From: Winogradskyella marincola
GTDB lineage: Bacteria > Bacteroidota > Bacteroidia > Flavobacteriales > Flavobacteriaceae
Assembly: GCF_029624125.1 (NCBI RefSeq)
Contig: NZ_JARSBN010000001.1
Span: forward strand, 389,901-453,900
Direction of reading: 5' to 3'
DNA length: 64,000 nt
Within the stretch, counting starts at the first letter, position 1, and every line of letters starts with the position of its first letter. This document shows, piece after piece, positions 33,760-43,088 of this stretch. A program made the position numbers and the translations under genes. Below the pieces are notes generated by a model. That model made no database searches. It was not told the origin of the DNA and was given only the letters and a program-made list of their open reading frames with translations.

Positions 33760-34668
33760 CTAGTAACTCCACATGTCTTGTTCAAAATCTCTAATCTGAT
33801 CTTTGATACGCTCAGATTCTAAAAGTTGCATTAAAGCATTATCAGCTACATACTCCTTTACTTCTCTATCACCATACACGTTATCTTCCTTATAAATGAT
33901 TCCGTGAAAACGACGACTATTAAGTAAATGATCAAAAGAGATTGGTGTAGAGCTATTATCACTATTAAAAGCTTTTGCTTCATGTAAAATATCTCTTACC
34001 TCTGGAAAGAAAACCCAAAACATAGCTATAGGCTCTTTTTGTGCCTCATCTTCTGAATCGATAAAGTTTACATCTGGTGCTGCTGGTGCAATACCTAGAA
34101 TTCTATATTTTAATTCGCCTTGACGCTTATCAAAATACCATAAACCTTTAATTAAATAAGAGCTAATATCTGCTGGTTCAATATTTCTTTCAATGATGTA
34201 TTCTTCAGGGATTTCATCCTCTGACACACCATTTTCATTCATATATTCGATACCTGCATCTGTAATCTTTCTCATTCTTAAAGCAGCCTCTATATCCTTA
34301 AGAGTACGCTCTTCTGTAAAGTAAGAATCTCCGTAAATTCTAGAAATCATACCACTTTCGATGTTTTCCATTAAAACCTTATATAAAGATTTACGGTCAT
34401 CACCTAAGTTACCATCTACAGGAAAATATAATGGAAAGTTTACACGCTCGTCTAATACAACTTTTTCCCAAATCATTTTTGAGTATAAGATGTCTCTATC
34501 TCCTACATAACCGTATTCTAAAGGCTTATCATTGTCTAAAAGCAATTCGGCTTCGGTCTTCATACCTATTTCTTCAGGTATTTTTGCATTTAGGATATTA
34601 GCTTGTGCAAAAGCGCTATTTGCAGCTATAACCATTAATCCTGTATATATAAAGCTTTTAAATTTCAT
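33760..34668 (-). CDS. gldN: Gliding motility/T9SS protein GldN
   Basis: 302 residues with a signal peptide ending NSAFAQ. The segment NAKIPEEIGMKTEAELLLDN and the conserved DRDILYSKMIWEKVVLDERVN with NFPLYFPVD identify GldN (PorN in Porphyromonas). It is a periplasmic component that forms a ring with GldK under the outer membrane in the T9SS core. It is the last gene of gldK-L-M-N, 62 bases after gldM, followed by a terminator. Full length. Confidence 0.95.
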   Translation of the reverse strand: MKFKSFIYTGLMVIAANSAFAQANILNAKIPEEIGMKTEAELLLDNDKPLEYGYVGDRDILYSKMIWEKVVLDERVNFPLYFPVDGNLGDDRKSLYKVLMENIESGMISRIYGDSYFTEERTLKDIEAALRMRKITDAGIEYMNENGVSEDEIPEEYIIERNIEPADISSYLIKGLWYFDKRQGELKYRILGIAPAAPDVNFIDSEDEAQKEPIAMFWVFFPEVRDILHEAKAFNSDNSSTPISFDHLLNSRRFHGIIYKEDNVYGDREVKEYVADNALMQLLESERIKDQIRDFEQDMWSY

Positions 34669-34730
34669 CTTATTAATTATAATTTGGGTTTCTTAATCTT
34701 TATAACGTTAATACTTTCTGTAAATTGTTA

Positions 34731-36317
34731 TTAGTTACTAGTAACCTCAACAATTACAGGTGATACGTTTTTAAGTCTGTATTTTGAATTACCTTGGATT
34801 TTTGCTTTAATATCAAAAATCGTAATGTTATCTCCTCTTCTAGCTTTTTTGATAGCCGCCTTAGCTTGTGCATTCATTTTTGTACCAGCTACATTAACTG
34901 TAGGTTGACCTGGAACTCTAATTTTGAATGATGTAACCTGGATTGGTAAATCAAATACGAAATCGTCTAATTTCGCAGCTACAGTACCTATCTCAACATT
35001 ACGCTTAGGTAACTTTACAACACCTGATTGACCAGCTATAACACCTGTTGGTGCAGGAATATCCTTAATTCTAAATGTTTTACGGTCGCTTACTCTTGAA
35101 CCATCATCTAAAGTACCTGTAACATTAATTGTAACTTCACTACCAGTTCCTGGGTTCATTACATATTTACCTTGTCCTGATGCTCTAGATAAACCGCTAC
35201 CTGATGCAGCTACTTTATTATCTGCAATACCTGCAAAAGAAATAGTCATTGGGTTTGGTACACCACGGTAAACTACATTCATTTTATCTGCTGAAATTGT
35301 TGCAGAATTAGGTCTTGGTACAACTACATATTTACCATTAAAGTTAATAGGTAATTCTTCACCTTTTTCTAAGAATGTAAATTGTCCATTAATATCATGC
35401 TCACCAACATTTCCTACTGTAAACTCTATTCTTGCAGCACCAGTAGAGTCGATTGCACCTTCTCTATTCATGTCTAAATCTGTATCACCAACTTTTAATT
35501 TTGTTGGAGTTACATTAGCATACTTACCTAAAACTACAGATCCTGTAAATTTTTCACCAGCAAAAAATGCATTTTTGTCTGGTATAACAATTGCAGTATA
35601 ATTCTTTAAAGAAGTAGCTTCATCTACAGTATTACCTAAGAATACATTGTAAAGGTTTGCTTCAGTTGCTTTAATATCATTTTGCATAGCTGTAAGCTTA
35701 GTATAAGAAGCTACAGCTGGGAAACCTTTAAAGTTGTAATCTAACCAACTTTGTGGCTTGCCATCTTTATTAGTTACTTCAGATGTGCTAAAACGACGCT
35801 CTAGAGTTTCTTTAGCTGGGTTGTAAGCAACATCATCACCTAATAGGTTATTAATATCTGATTTGTATTTATTGATTCTATCAACAAATGCTTGACCTTC
35901 TTTTGTAAGACGATCACCAGTAAACCAAAATTCGTCTAAAGCATCTCCTTTATCCATTTCTTCTGCCGGTAACTCACCTTCTTCTTTATACTTTTCAGCA
36001 TAATTACCTTTAGTTAAGATCATTTTCTTTTGACCTTCTAGGTATGTAAAGAAATCATTAGATATAGAACTTACTTTCTGAGCATTATTGTATGCTACAC
36101 CAAAATCTTTTGGTTTTTCACTAGCCTGCTTTTCTAAACCTTTTAACAGTGTAGTGTTAGAAGCTACAGCTAACTCATTTGCGTTTTCGAATTTATTATT
36201 GAATAAGCTAAATGCAGATAGTATCTCTTTACTTGTTGTCATTGCAATCATTGCAATAAACACCAAGTACATTAAGTTAATCATTTTCTGCCTTGCAGAT
36301 AATTTTCCTCCTGCCAT
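34731..36317 (-). CDS. gldM: Gliding motility/T9SS motor protein GldM
   Basis: 528 residues. The N-terminus MAGGKLSARQKMINLMYLVF, a single TM helix (about 12-32), is typical. GldM (PorM) spans the inner membrane together with GldL and extends through the periplasm as four stacked domains to touch GldK/GldN, transmitting proton-driven motion. The rest of the protein has beta-rich repeats (SDRKTFRIKDIPAPTGVIAG near the C-terminal domains). It is 52 bases after gldL. Confidence 0.96.
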   Translation of the reverse strand: MAGGKLSARQKMINLMYLVFIAMIAMTTSKEILSAFSLFNNKFENANELAVASNTTLLKGLEKQASEKPKDFGVAYNNAQKVSSISNDFFTYLEGQKKMILTKGNYAEKYKEEGELPAEEMDKGDALDEFWFTGDRLTKEGQAFVDRINKYKSDINNLLGDDVAYNPAKETLERRFSTSEVTNKDGKPQSWLDYNFKGFPAVASYTKLTAMQNDIKATEANLYNVFLGNTVDEATSLKNYTAIVIPDKNAFFAGEKFTGSVVLGKYANVTPTKLKVGDTDLDMNREGAIDSTGAARIEFTVGNVGEHDINGQFTFLEKGEELPINFNGKYVVVPRPNSATISADKMNVVYRGVPNPMTISFAGIADNKVAASGSGLSRASGQGKYVMNPGTGSEVTINVTGTLDDGSRVSDRKTFRIKDIPAPTGVIAGQSGVVKLPKRNVEIGTVAAKLDDFVFDLPIQVTSFKIRVPGQPTVNVAGTKMNAQAKAAIKKARRGDNITIFDIKAKIQGNSKYRLKNVSPVIVEVTSN

Positions 36318-36369
36318 TGTAATTAGTTTTTTTTAAATGTTAATTAATTAAATCGATTATAAAAACTAA

Positions 36370-37008
36370 TTAGTTTTTGTTCATTGCAGATAACATTCCA
36401 CCATATACACCATTTAAAGATGAAAGGTTAGATGCTAAAGATGCCATTTGCTCTTTTAATTTCTGTGCATTTTCTACTGCTTCTTCGTTGATAGCTGCTT
36501 GACGGTTTGCACTTTCCATTTGTACTTTGTAAAGGCTGTTTAAAGATTCCATTTGCGCTGCTGCTAAAGACATTTCTTCGCTATATTTCTTCTGAGCTGC
36601 CATAGAATCAACTGTTGGGCTAATACCCTTAGCTGCACCTTCGAAGTTTTTGATACTGTTACCTAAGCTAGCCATTAATTCACCATCAATTTTAGCTTCT
36701 TTAAGTAAGTTGTCTAATTTTTTAGATAATAAACCTTCAGCATCTTTAGGCTCTTCTTTTTTAACTGCTTTTTTACCAGTAGATTGACCACCAGCTAATT
36801 CTGGGTATACTAAAGACCAATCTAAGTCTGCTTGAGCTTTCTCGAATGCAGAAATTGTAAATACGATAGCTTCCACAATCATACCAATCGTTAAGATTAG
36901 TGATCCATAAGGCCAGTGCTGAATTTTGAATAATGCTCCAATAATAACGATTGCAGCTCCAAGTCCATAGACCATATTCATCGTTGAAAGTTTTCCTTTT
37001 TGTGCCAT
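36370..37008 (-). CDS. gldL: Gliding motility/T9SS motor protein GldL
   Basis: 212 residues. Two TM helices lie near the N-terminus (about 10-28 and 34-55) with the signature LFKIQHWPYGSLILTIGM, which holds the His and charged residues proposed to carry protons, and a Glu in IVEAIVFTISAFE in helix 2. The rest is a cytoplasmic coiled-coil (MESANRQAAINEEAVENAQ). It is the stator partner of GldM in the rotary T9SS/gliding motor. It lies between gldK and gldM, all in one direction. Confidence 0.96.
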   Translation of the reverse strand: MAQKGKLSTMNMVYGLGAAIVIIGALFKIQHWPYGSLILTIGMIVEAIVFTISAFEKAQADLDWSLVYPELAGGQSTGKKAVKKEEPKDAEGLLSKKLDNLLKEAKIDGELMASLGNSIKNFEGAAKGISPTVDSMAAQKKYSEEMSLAAAQMESLNSLYKVQMESANRQAAINEEAVENAQKLKEQMASLASNLSSLNGVYGGMLSAMNKN

Positions 37009-37092
37009 AATTTTGTTTAGTTTTTTAGTTTAAGTTAAAATGGATAATTCGTATAACTTAAGTAGGTTAATTTGATTTGGTTATTATTAAGT

Positions 37093-38445
37093 TTAATTAG
37101 TTGCTGCGTTTTTGGTAACCTCAGTTCCCATATAATCTTGTACAGTTCTAAAACCTATGTAACTTCTTGCTGAATCTGCATACTCGTAATCTCTAGAGCT
37201 TACTTGTAAGAAATATGCAACATCTTTCCAAGAACCACCTCTTACTACTTTACGAGAGTTTTCTGGATCATTTACATTAGGATTAATGGTTGACGAAAAT
37301 TCATATGAAGCTGGATCGTAAGAACCGTTTACCCATTCTGAAACGTTACCTGCCATGTTATATAAATTGAAATCATTTGGATCGTAAGCATCTGCTTCTA
37401 CAGTGTATAAAGCTTGATCTGCTGCATAATCACCTCTTAATGGCTTAAAGTTTGCCATAAAACAACCTCTGTCGTTTTTAGTGTAAGGTCCACCCCAAGG
37501 ATAAGAAGCTCCTTGTAAGCCTCCACGTGCTGCATACTCCCACTCCGCTTCAGAAGGTAATCTGTATGAATTTATTGGTTGCTTTCCTTTACTTTTTTGG
37601 TAACCATTGTGGTATAATGTTCTCCATTGACAGAACGCTTGTGCTTGTTTCCAAGATACACCTACAACTGGATAATCTCCATAAGCATCATGCCAAAAAT
37701 AATCATTGTGCATTGGCTCATTGTATGAATAAGCGAAATCTCTAATCCAAGCTGTAGTATCTGGATAAATTTCCACTTCTTCTTGCTGAATAACTTCAGA
37801 ACGCTTTAAGCTTCTATCTTTAGCAGCCTTAGCTATGTCCATGTAAGTGTATTGAAATTTAAATTGCTTTACATCCCAAGTACGTTGACCATTATAAGAT
37901 TCTTCTAATGGTAAATACATTCCGTCCATAACCTCTGCATAAAGCTCATCAGGATATTCATCTGTAGCAAAATACAATTCTGCATCACGATTAATCTTTC
38001 TTTGCTCATTACCATATGTATTTAACATATAGCTTTCGTATGCATTAAGATTGTCTGGATCCGAATCTACATAAGCAAACTCGCCTATATCACCATTACC
38101 TGGAGTCTTACCTTCTAAATCTGCCATTTCAGCTAACTTATATCTTAAGATAGAGTCACGTACCCAAAACACAAATTGACGATACTCACTATTTGTGATT
38201 TCAGTTTCGTCCATATAAAATGCACGTACTGTAGCTGTTTTTGTAGGAGCATCTTTTACACCAGCAATGTCATCATCTGATTTACCCATAATAAAAGCTC
38301 CTCCTGGTACTAAAGTCATACCATAAGGCTTCTCTGGGTGCCATTTTTTACCTTTAACACCTACTAATTGTCCGCGGTCTCCAGAATTACAACTGGCAAC
38401 CAAAACCAATACAGCGGTAAGTAAAATAAATCTCTTAATATTCAT
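37093..38445 (-). CDS. gldK: Gliding motility/T9SS lipoprotein GldK
   Basis: 450 residues. The lipoprotein signal ends VLVASC (Cys 19), then a sulfatase-modifying-factor (FGE/SUMF1-like) fold: GMTLVPGGAFIMGKSDDD, MDETEITNSEYRQF, YRLPSEAEWEYAARGG, NMAGNVSEWVNG and VVRGGSWKD. GldK (PorK) forms the outer-membrane-linked ring of the T9SS with GldN. It is the first gene of the operon. The 160-base gap before the pseudo-arginase gene is AT-rich, with a short dyad CCTTAATTTTAAGG at about 38471 and no sure promoter. Confidence 0.95.
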   Translation of the reverse strand: MNIKRFILLTAVLVLVASCNSGDRGQLVGVKGKKWHPEKPYGMTLVPGGAFIMGKSDDDIAGVKDAPTKTATVRAFYMDETEITNSEYRQFVFWVRDSILRYKLAEMADLEGKTPGNGDIGEFAYVDSDPDNLNAYESYMLNTYGNEQRKINRDAELYFATDEYPDELYAEVMDGMYLPLEESYNGQRTWDVKQFKFQYTYMDIAKAAKDRSLKRSEVIQQEEVEIYPDTTAWIRDFAYSYNEPMHNDYFWHDAYGDYPVVGVSWKQAQAFCQWRTLYHNGYQKSKGKQPINSYRLPSEAEWEYAARGGLQGASYPWGGPYTKNDRGCFMANFKPLRGDYAADQALYTVEADAYDPNDFNLYNMAGNVSEWVNGSYDPASYEFSSTINPNVNDPENSRKVVRGGSWKDVAYFLQVSSRDYEYADSARSYIGFRTVQDYMGTEVTKNAATN

Positions 38446-38605
38446 AGTAACTCGAGGTTAAATTAGTCGTCCTTAATTTTAAGGTCGTAAACATATTTAT
38501 ATATTTTCTAAAAAACAACTTTTTTCGATTTTTTTTTACAGTTAATCCTTAAAAAATGCATTTCGTCGATAAACAAAATGTTAAAATATCGATTAACTGT
38601 TCCAT

Positions 38606-39772
38606 TTAAAAGCTATTCTTCCTAAAGGCTTTATACCAACGTTCGGGTATTTGGCCCTGAGTAGCAAGTACATAATCGGCATGCATGCATGGTAATAACG
38701 TATGCTTTTTTAATTTATTATTAACATCTGGTAAAAAAGGAATTTCTATCCACCAACGTCCAGTTTTTAAACTTTTATAAAAAATAAGCTCATCATCTTC
38801 TACTAAAACATTGTACTTCTGAAACTCATTTTCGTTATTAAAATTATCGTCCTTAACTCTACAATTAACACCTTCTATAAAATACCATATCATTTGTGCA
38901 ATAAGCATAGAGGAAGCAGAATCATTTTTAGAATTAAAATATTCGTATATCCCAAACGAAGATACCTTATTACTTATACCTGCATAACGTGTAATTGCAC
39001 AAATTTCCTTACCTGAAAATCCGTTTGGAGAATACTTTAAATTATCACTTACTTCTGCAGCTCTTATAGACTTTAAATCTATAGAAACTATATGAGCATC
39101 TCTCATTAAAGGTTCTACTTTATGAATATCTGCAGATATTTCACCTAAACGATACGACTCAAAGTACAACTTCTCCATCAAGTCTATTTCTTCTTGAGAA
39201 TTGAAATACGTTTGATACCCTATAGTGGAATAATTAAAAAGGTTGTACGGCTCTTCTACAATGATCTTACCAACATAACTATTATTCTTTATAGGAAGGT
39301 TAGCATCTCCCAAATCGAAATTAGTATCTACATTGACAACATTTACCATTGGCATCAAATTATCATAAGCACGATAATTTGAATAAGTTAAATCTTGGCT
39401 ACCTCCTAAAATAATAGGTATAATATTCTTTTCTACCAGAACCGAAATCGCTGTACGAATGGCATAATAAGTATCTTCTACAGATTCACCAGGAAGTATA
39501 TCTCCTAAATCTGCAATACTGGTGCTCCAATTTCCTGGAAATAAAGTATAAAGTGTTTTCCTTATAGAATCGAAATCAATATCAACTCCTATATAATTGA
39601 CATCATTACGATTCTCTACGACTCCAATAATAGCTAACTGAACTCCTTCTAAATCTGGAATTCCATTTTGCTTAGAATGAATTTTGATTTTTTTCCCCAG
39701 CGCTTGCTGCGCTAATAGTTCTGAGTGAGCTAAAACCGCATCTGAAACAGGCGTTAGAAAATTAAAATTCAT
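38606..39772 (-). CDS. Arginase-fold protein with lost metal ligands
   Basis: 388 residues of the ureohydrolase (arginase/agmatinase/formimidoylglutamase) fold. The three metal motifs are altered: GGDHS has become GGSQD, DAHxD has become DTNFD, and SxDxD has become SIDLK. Three of the six Mn ligands are therefore replaced (His by Gln, His by Asn, Asp by Lys). The name formimidoylglutamase is often transferred to such flavobacterial proteins, but this copy is unlikely to be catalytic. The gene begins 6 bases after the topA stop and is presumably co-transcribed. It may be a structural or regulatory protein. Confidence 0.75.
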   Translation of the reverse strand: MNFNFLTPVSDAVLAHSELLAQQALGKKIKIHSKQNGIPDLEGVQLAIIGVVENRNDVNYIGVDIDFDSIRKTLYTLFPGNWSTSIADLGDILPGESVEDTYYAIRTAISVLVEKNIIPIILGGSQDLTYSNYRAYDNLMPMVNVVNVDTNFDLGDANLPIKNNSYVGKIIVEEPYNLFNYSTIGYQTYFNSQEEIDLMEKLYFESYRLGEISADIHKVEPLMRDAHIVSIDLKSIRAAEVSDNLKYSPNGFSGKEICAITRYAGISNKVSSFGIYEYFNSKNDSASSMLIAQMIWYFIEGVNCRVKDDNFNNENEFQKYNVLVEDDELIFYKSLKTGRWWIEIPFLPDVNNKLKKHTLLPCMHADYVLATQGQIPERWYKAFRKNSF

Positions 39773-39778
39773 AAAGTA

Positions 39779-42286
39779 TTACTTCTTTTTGGTGGTCGTT
39801 TTCTTCTTTGTAGTTTTTCTTGTTTTCTTTTTTGGGGCGTTTTTCTCTAGAATAGCTTTAGCTTCTTCCAAGGTCATATCAGAAACATCTACAGTTTTTG
39901 CCAACTCAACTTTCTGCTTACCTTTTATAACGTTGTGTCTTCCCCAACGCGCTTTTTCTACCCTAATTCCTTCATCTTCCCAAACATGAATAAGCTTATC
40001 CTTTTCTTTTTGGATTTTCTCTTCGATCAAAGTTACAATGTCTTCTTCAGATAAATTGTCCCAATCGTATTTTTTATTCACATTTATAAACATATTGTTC
40101 CATTTAATAAATGGCCCAAAACGTCCTTTTCCTTTTGTAACCTCTAAATCTTGATAAATATATATTGGAGCATCAGCTTTTTCCTTCTCCTTAATATATA
40201 CAATAGCTTCATCTAACTCTACACTCAAAGGGTCTACACCTTTTGGCAACGAGACAAACTTTTTACCAAATCTTACGTAAGGTCCAAAACGTCCATTATT
40301 AACCTCTACCTCATCATCCTTGTAATGACCTAAAGCTTTTGGAAGCTTAAAAAGATCCATTGCCTCTTCGTAAGTAATAGTATTAAGTTGTTGATCTGGA
40401 GACAGGCTAGCAAACTGTGGTTTTTCTTCTTCGTCTACCGTACCTATTTGCACCATTGGCCCAAACTTACCCAAACGAACACTAACTTGACGACCTGTTT
40501 TTGGGTCTGTACCAAGAATACGCTCTCCGGTTTCGCGCTCAGCATTTTCCTGAACATCTTCAACCTGAGGATGAAAACCTTTATAGAAGTCTTTCATCAT
40601 TGCTTTCCAATCCTCTTTACCCTCAGCTATATCATCAAAACTCTCTTCTACTTTTGCGGTAAAGTTATAATCTAATATGCTTTCAAAATGATTTACCAAG
40701 AAGTCGGTAACGATAAAACCAACATCAGTTGGCACTAACTTTCCTTTATTAGAACCTACTTTTTCTGTAAGATTCTTTTCTTTTATATTTTGGTTTGAAA
40801 AGACTAACTGCTTGTACGCTCTTTCATCTCCTTCATGTGTACCTTTTTCTATATAATTTCTATTTTGAATTGTAGAAATTGTTGGCGCATATGTTGATGG
40901 TCTACCAATACCTAATTCTTCTAACTGCTTTACTAAAGATGCTTCTGTAAATCTTGAAGGAGGTCTAGTAAAACGTTGCGTCGCTGTAATGTAATCATTA
41001 GACAGCTCCTCACCTACCTTTAAGTCTGGTAAAATACCATCTTGCTCTGCATCTTCATCATCAGTTCCTTCGAGATATACTTTTAAGAATCCATCAAAAG
41101 TTATAATTTCACCATTTGCAGAGAATTGCTCACTAACTTTTTTAGTACTGTTAATTTGAATTTTTAGGTTTGTACGCTCCAGCTTAGCCTCGCTCATCTG
41201 AGATGCTATAGCACGTTTCCAGATTAAATCATAAAGCCTAGCTTGGTCGCGTTCCACACTTACGATATGGTTTGAAAAATCTGTTGGTCTTATAGCTTCG
41301 TGAGCCTCTTGAGCACCTTTAGATTTTCCTTTATAATTTCTTGGCTCACTATATTCTGAGCCATATGCTGAGATAATTTCTTTTTCTGCTCCTTTTCTTG
41401 CTTCATCAGATAGGTTAACACTATCTGTTCTCATATAAGTTATAAGACCAGCCTCATACAATCGCTGTGCATTACTCATTGTTCTACTTACTGAGAACCC
41501 TAACTTTCTTGACGCTTCTTGTTGTAATGTTGATGTTGTAAAAGGTGCTGCTGGTGATTTTTTTGCTGGCTTTTTTTGCAAGTCAGCCACCTCGTATGTT
41601 GCTCCTTTATTATTGTTTAAAAATTCTAAAGCCTCTTCTTCTGACCCAAAGTTCTTTGGTAATTTAGCTTTAAATGATTTTCCATCCTCTGAAGTAAATT
41701 CTGCATCTACTCTATAGGATGCTTCTGGATTAAAATCTTGTATTTCGCGCTCGCGCTCTACAATAAGTCTTACAGATACAGATTGTACTCTACCTGCTGA
41801 TAAACCTCCTTTAACTTTTCTCCATAAAACCGGAGACAACTCATAACCTACAATACGATCTAAAACACGTCTTGCCTGCTGAGCATCTACTAAGTTATAA
41901 TCTATGCCACGAGGATTCTCAATAGCTTTATTTATTGCGCTTTTTGTAATTTCATGAAATACAATACGCTTGGTCTTTTCTTTATCTAAATCTAGCGCTT
42001 CTGCCAAATGCCATGCTATAGCTTCTCCCTCACGATCCTCATCACTTGCCAGCCAAACCATTTCGGCTTTCTTTGCTAATTCTTTTAATTTTTTTACGAC
42101 ATCTCGCTTGTCTTTAGACACCTTATATTTAGGATCAAAATCTCCCTCTACATCCACACCTAATTCCTTGGAAGGCAGGTCTGAAATGTGTCCAAAACTA
42201 GACTCTACTTTATAATCTTTTCCTAAAAACTTCTCTATGGTTTTAGCCTTTGCAGGTGACTCAACAATAACTAGATTCTTCGGCAT
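39779..42286 (-). CDS. topA: DNA topoisomerase I
   Basis: 835 residues, a type IA topoisomerase relaxing negative supercoils. The TOPRIM domain starts at once (NLVIVESPAKAKTIEKFL), with SDEDREGEAIAWHL as the acidic metal centre, and the nucleophile Tyr is in GLITYMRTDSVNLS. The C-terminal part has topoisomerase C-terminal repeats (FGPYVRFGKKFVSLP, GRFGPFIKWNN) instead of zinc fingers and ends in a Lys/Thr-rich tail (KKTRKTTKKKTTTKKK) that binds DNA. A -7 box lies upstream at 42307-42314. Confidence 0.96.
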   Translation of the reverse strand: MPKNLVIVESPAKAKTIEKFLGKDYKVESSFGHISDLPSKELGVDVEGDFDPKYKVSKDKRDVVKKLKELAKKAEMVWLASDEDREGEAIAWHLAEALDLDKEKTKRIVFHEITKSAINKAIENPRGIDYNLVDAQQARRVLDRIVGYELSPVLWRKVKGGLSAGRVQSVSVRLIVEREREIQDFNPEASYRVDAEFTSEDGKSFKAKLPKNFGSEEEALEFLNNNKGATYEVADLQKKPAKKSPAAPFTTSTLQQEASRKLGFSVSRTMSNAQRLYEAGLITYMRTDSVNLSDEARKGAEKEIISAYGSEYSEPRNYKGKSKGAQEAHEAIRPTDFSNHIVSVERDQARLYDLIWKRAIASQMSEAKLERTNLKIQINSTKKVSEQFSANGEIITFDGFLKVYLEGTDDEDAEQDGILPDLKVGEELSNDYITATQRFTRPPSRFTEASLVKQLEELGIGRPSTYAPTISTIQNRNYIEKGTHEGDERAYKQLVFSNQNIKEKNLTEKVGSNKGKLVPTDVGFIVTDFLVNHFESILDYNFTAKVEESFDDIAEGKEDWKAMMKDFYKGFHPQVEDVQENAERETGERILGTDPKTGRQVSVRLGKFGPMVQIGTVDEEEKPQFASLSPDQQLNTITYEEAMDLFKLPKALGHYKDDEVEVNNGRFGPYVRFGKKFVSLPKGVDPLSVELDEAIVYIKEKEKADAPIYIYQDLEVTKGKGRFGPFIKWNNMFINVNKKYDWDNLSEEDIVTLIEEKIQKEKDKLIHVWEDEGIRVEKARWGRHNVIKGKQKVELAKTVDVSDMTLEEAKAILEKNAPKKKTRKTTKKKTTTKKK

Positions 42287-42306
42287 TCTTCTTTTTTTTG
42301 AGGTTA

Positions 42307-42333
42307 CAAATGTATGCGAAAATAAATTTACAA
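42307..42333 (-). promoter_or_regulatory. Promoter of topA
   Basis: On the - strand: TTG at 42333-42331, a 16-base spacer, then TACATTTG at 42314-42307, fitting TTTG-N-TAnnTTTG. It lies 20 bases before the topA ATG. Confidence 0.5.
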
Positions 42334-42385
42334 TCCTAATTTGGTTTTAAATAGCCATTACTTTATTATAGTGTTTTAATATTTC

Positions 42386-42427
42386 AAACTAAAAAAAGCC
42401 TTGTAAAAACAAGACTTTTTTTAGTTT
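42386..42427 (-). terminator. Terminator of the small lipoprotein gene (42443-42883)
   Basis: A long A/T-rich stem (AAACT-A7-G / C-T7-AGTTT with CTTGT/ACAAG at the tip, one mismatch, AAAA loop) just after the stop codon at 42443. It can act in both directions. Confidence 0.75.
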
Positions 42428-42442
42428 GATATAATACTTTTA

Positions 42443-42883
42443 CTAGTACGTATACGTAATAGGCTCTGAATATTCATCAACATTGATAATAATTTCATTT
42501 ACTCCTTCTACTTGCAACGGTGTAAGATCAAACGAACGCGCTCTATCTACAACCGCTAAACAATCTTCCGTATTTATTAAAAAGAACTTTACAAATCGTT
42601 CTGGTGGATTAGACTCTGAAACAACATCAGAATCTACCAATTGCATTCCCCATGTATTACCATCACAACCTGTAGCCGAAACCTCAATCGCAAGACAATC
42701 CTCATTAATAGACACATTATTAATAGTGTAAGAACTGGTAGCTGAATTTCCGTAAGTATAACTATCAATTGCAGCAAAACTTGCACAATTACTTTCTGGC
42801 AAAGACATACCTTCGTCATCACACTGCATATTTAAAAACAGAGCTACACATACTAAAGCCATTATCATTTTTGAATATTTCAT
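42443..42883 (-). CDS. Small lipoprotein, function unknown
   Basis: 146 residues from the ATG at 42883 (MKYSKMIMALVCVALFLNMQ followed by C, a lipobox-like signal); the frame runs 87 bases further upstream without a plausible signal. The mature part has a conserved-looking Cys pattern (SNCASF, NEDCLAIEV, TGCDGN, TEDCLAVV), suggesting two disulfides. It is short and unlike any enzyme family I know. Single gene with its own terminator, divergent from miaB. Confidence 0.65.
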   Translation of the reverse strand: MKYSKMIMALVCVALFLNMQCDDEGMSLPESNCASFAAIDSYTYGNSATSSYTINNVSINEDCLAIEVSATGCDGNTWGMQLVDSDVVSESNPPERFVKFFLINTEDCLAVVDRARSFDLTPLQVEGVNEIIINVDEYSEPITYTY

Positions 42884-42997
42884 AAGTTTATTTTTTATAT
42901 AAGATGTAATTAAATGAAATGGTTGCACACCAAAATCAAAAAACTTTGTAAAAATAATAATTTGAAGCAATTATAAATTACTTTTTAAAACTGCCAC

Positions 42998-43030
42998 TTT
43001 GTCACAGTCTACAAAATAATACTATCTTTG
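42998..43030 (+). promoter_or_regulatory. Promoter of miaB
   Basis: TTTG at 42998-43001, a 21-base spacer, then TATCTTTG at 43023-43030: both elements of the Bacteroidota consensus at normal spacing. The leader to the ATG at 43089 is about 52 bases. Confidence 0.65.
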
Positions 43031-43088
43031 CATGTTTATTGACTATTTGAAAAAACAATAATTACTCACTACAGTGAGCTTTGAATAG

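Noticed and set aside
39789..39989. 66-residue hydrophobic frame on the + strand
   Set aside because: It is antisense to the Lys-rich tail of topA (AAA read as TTT).
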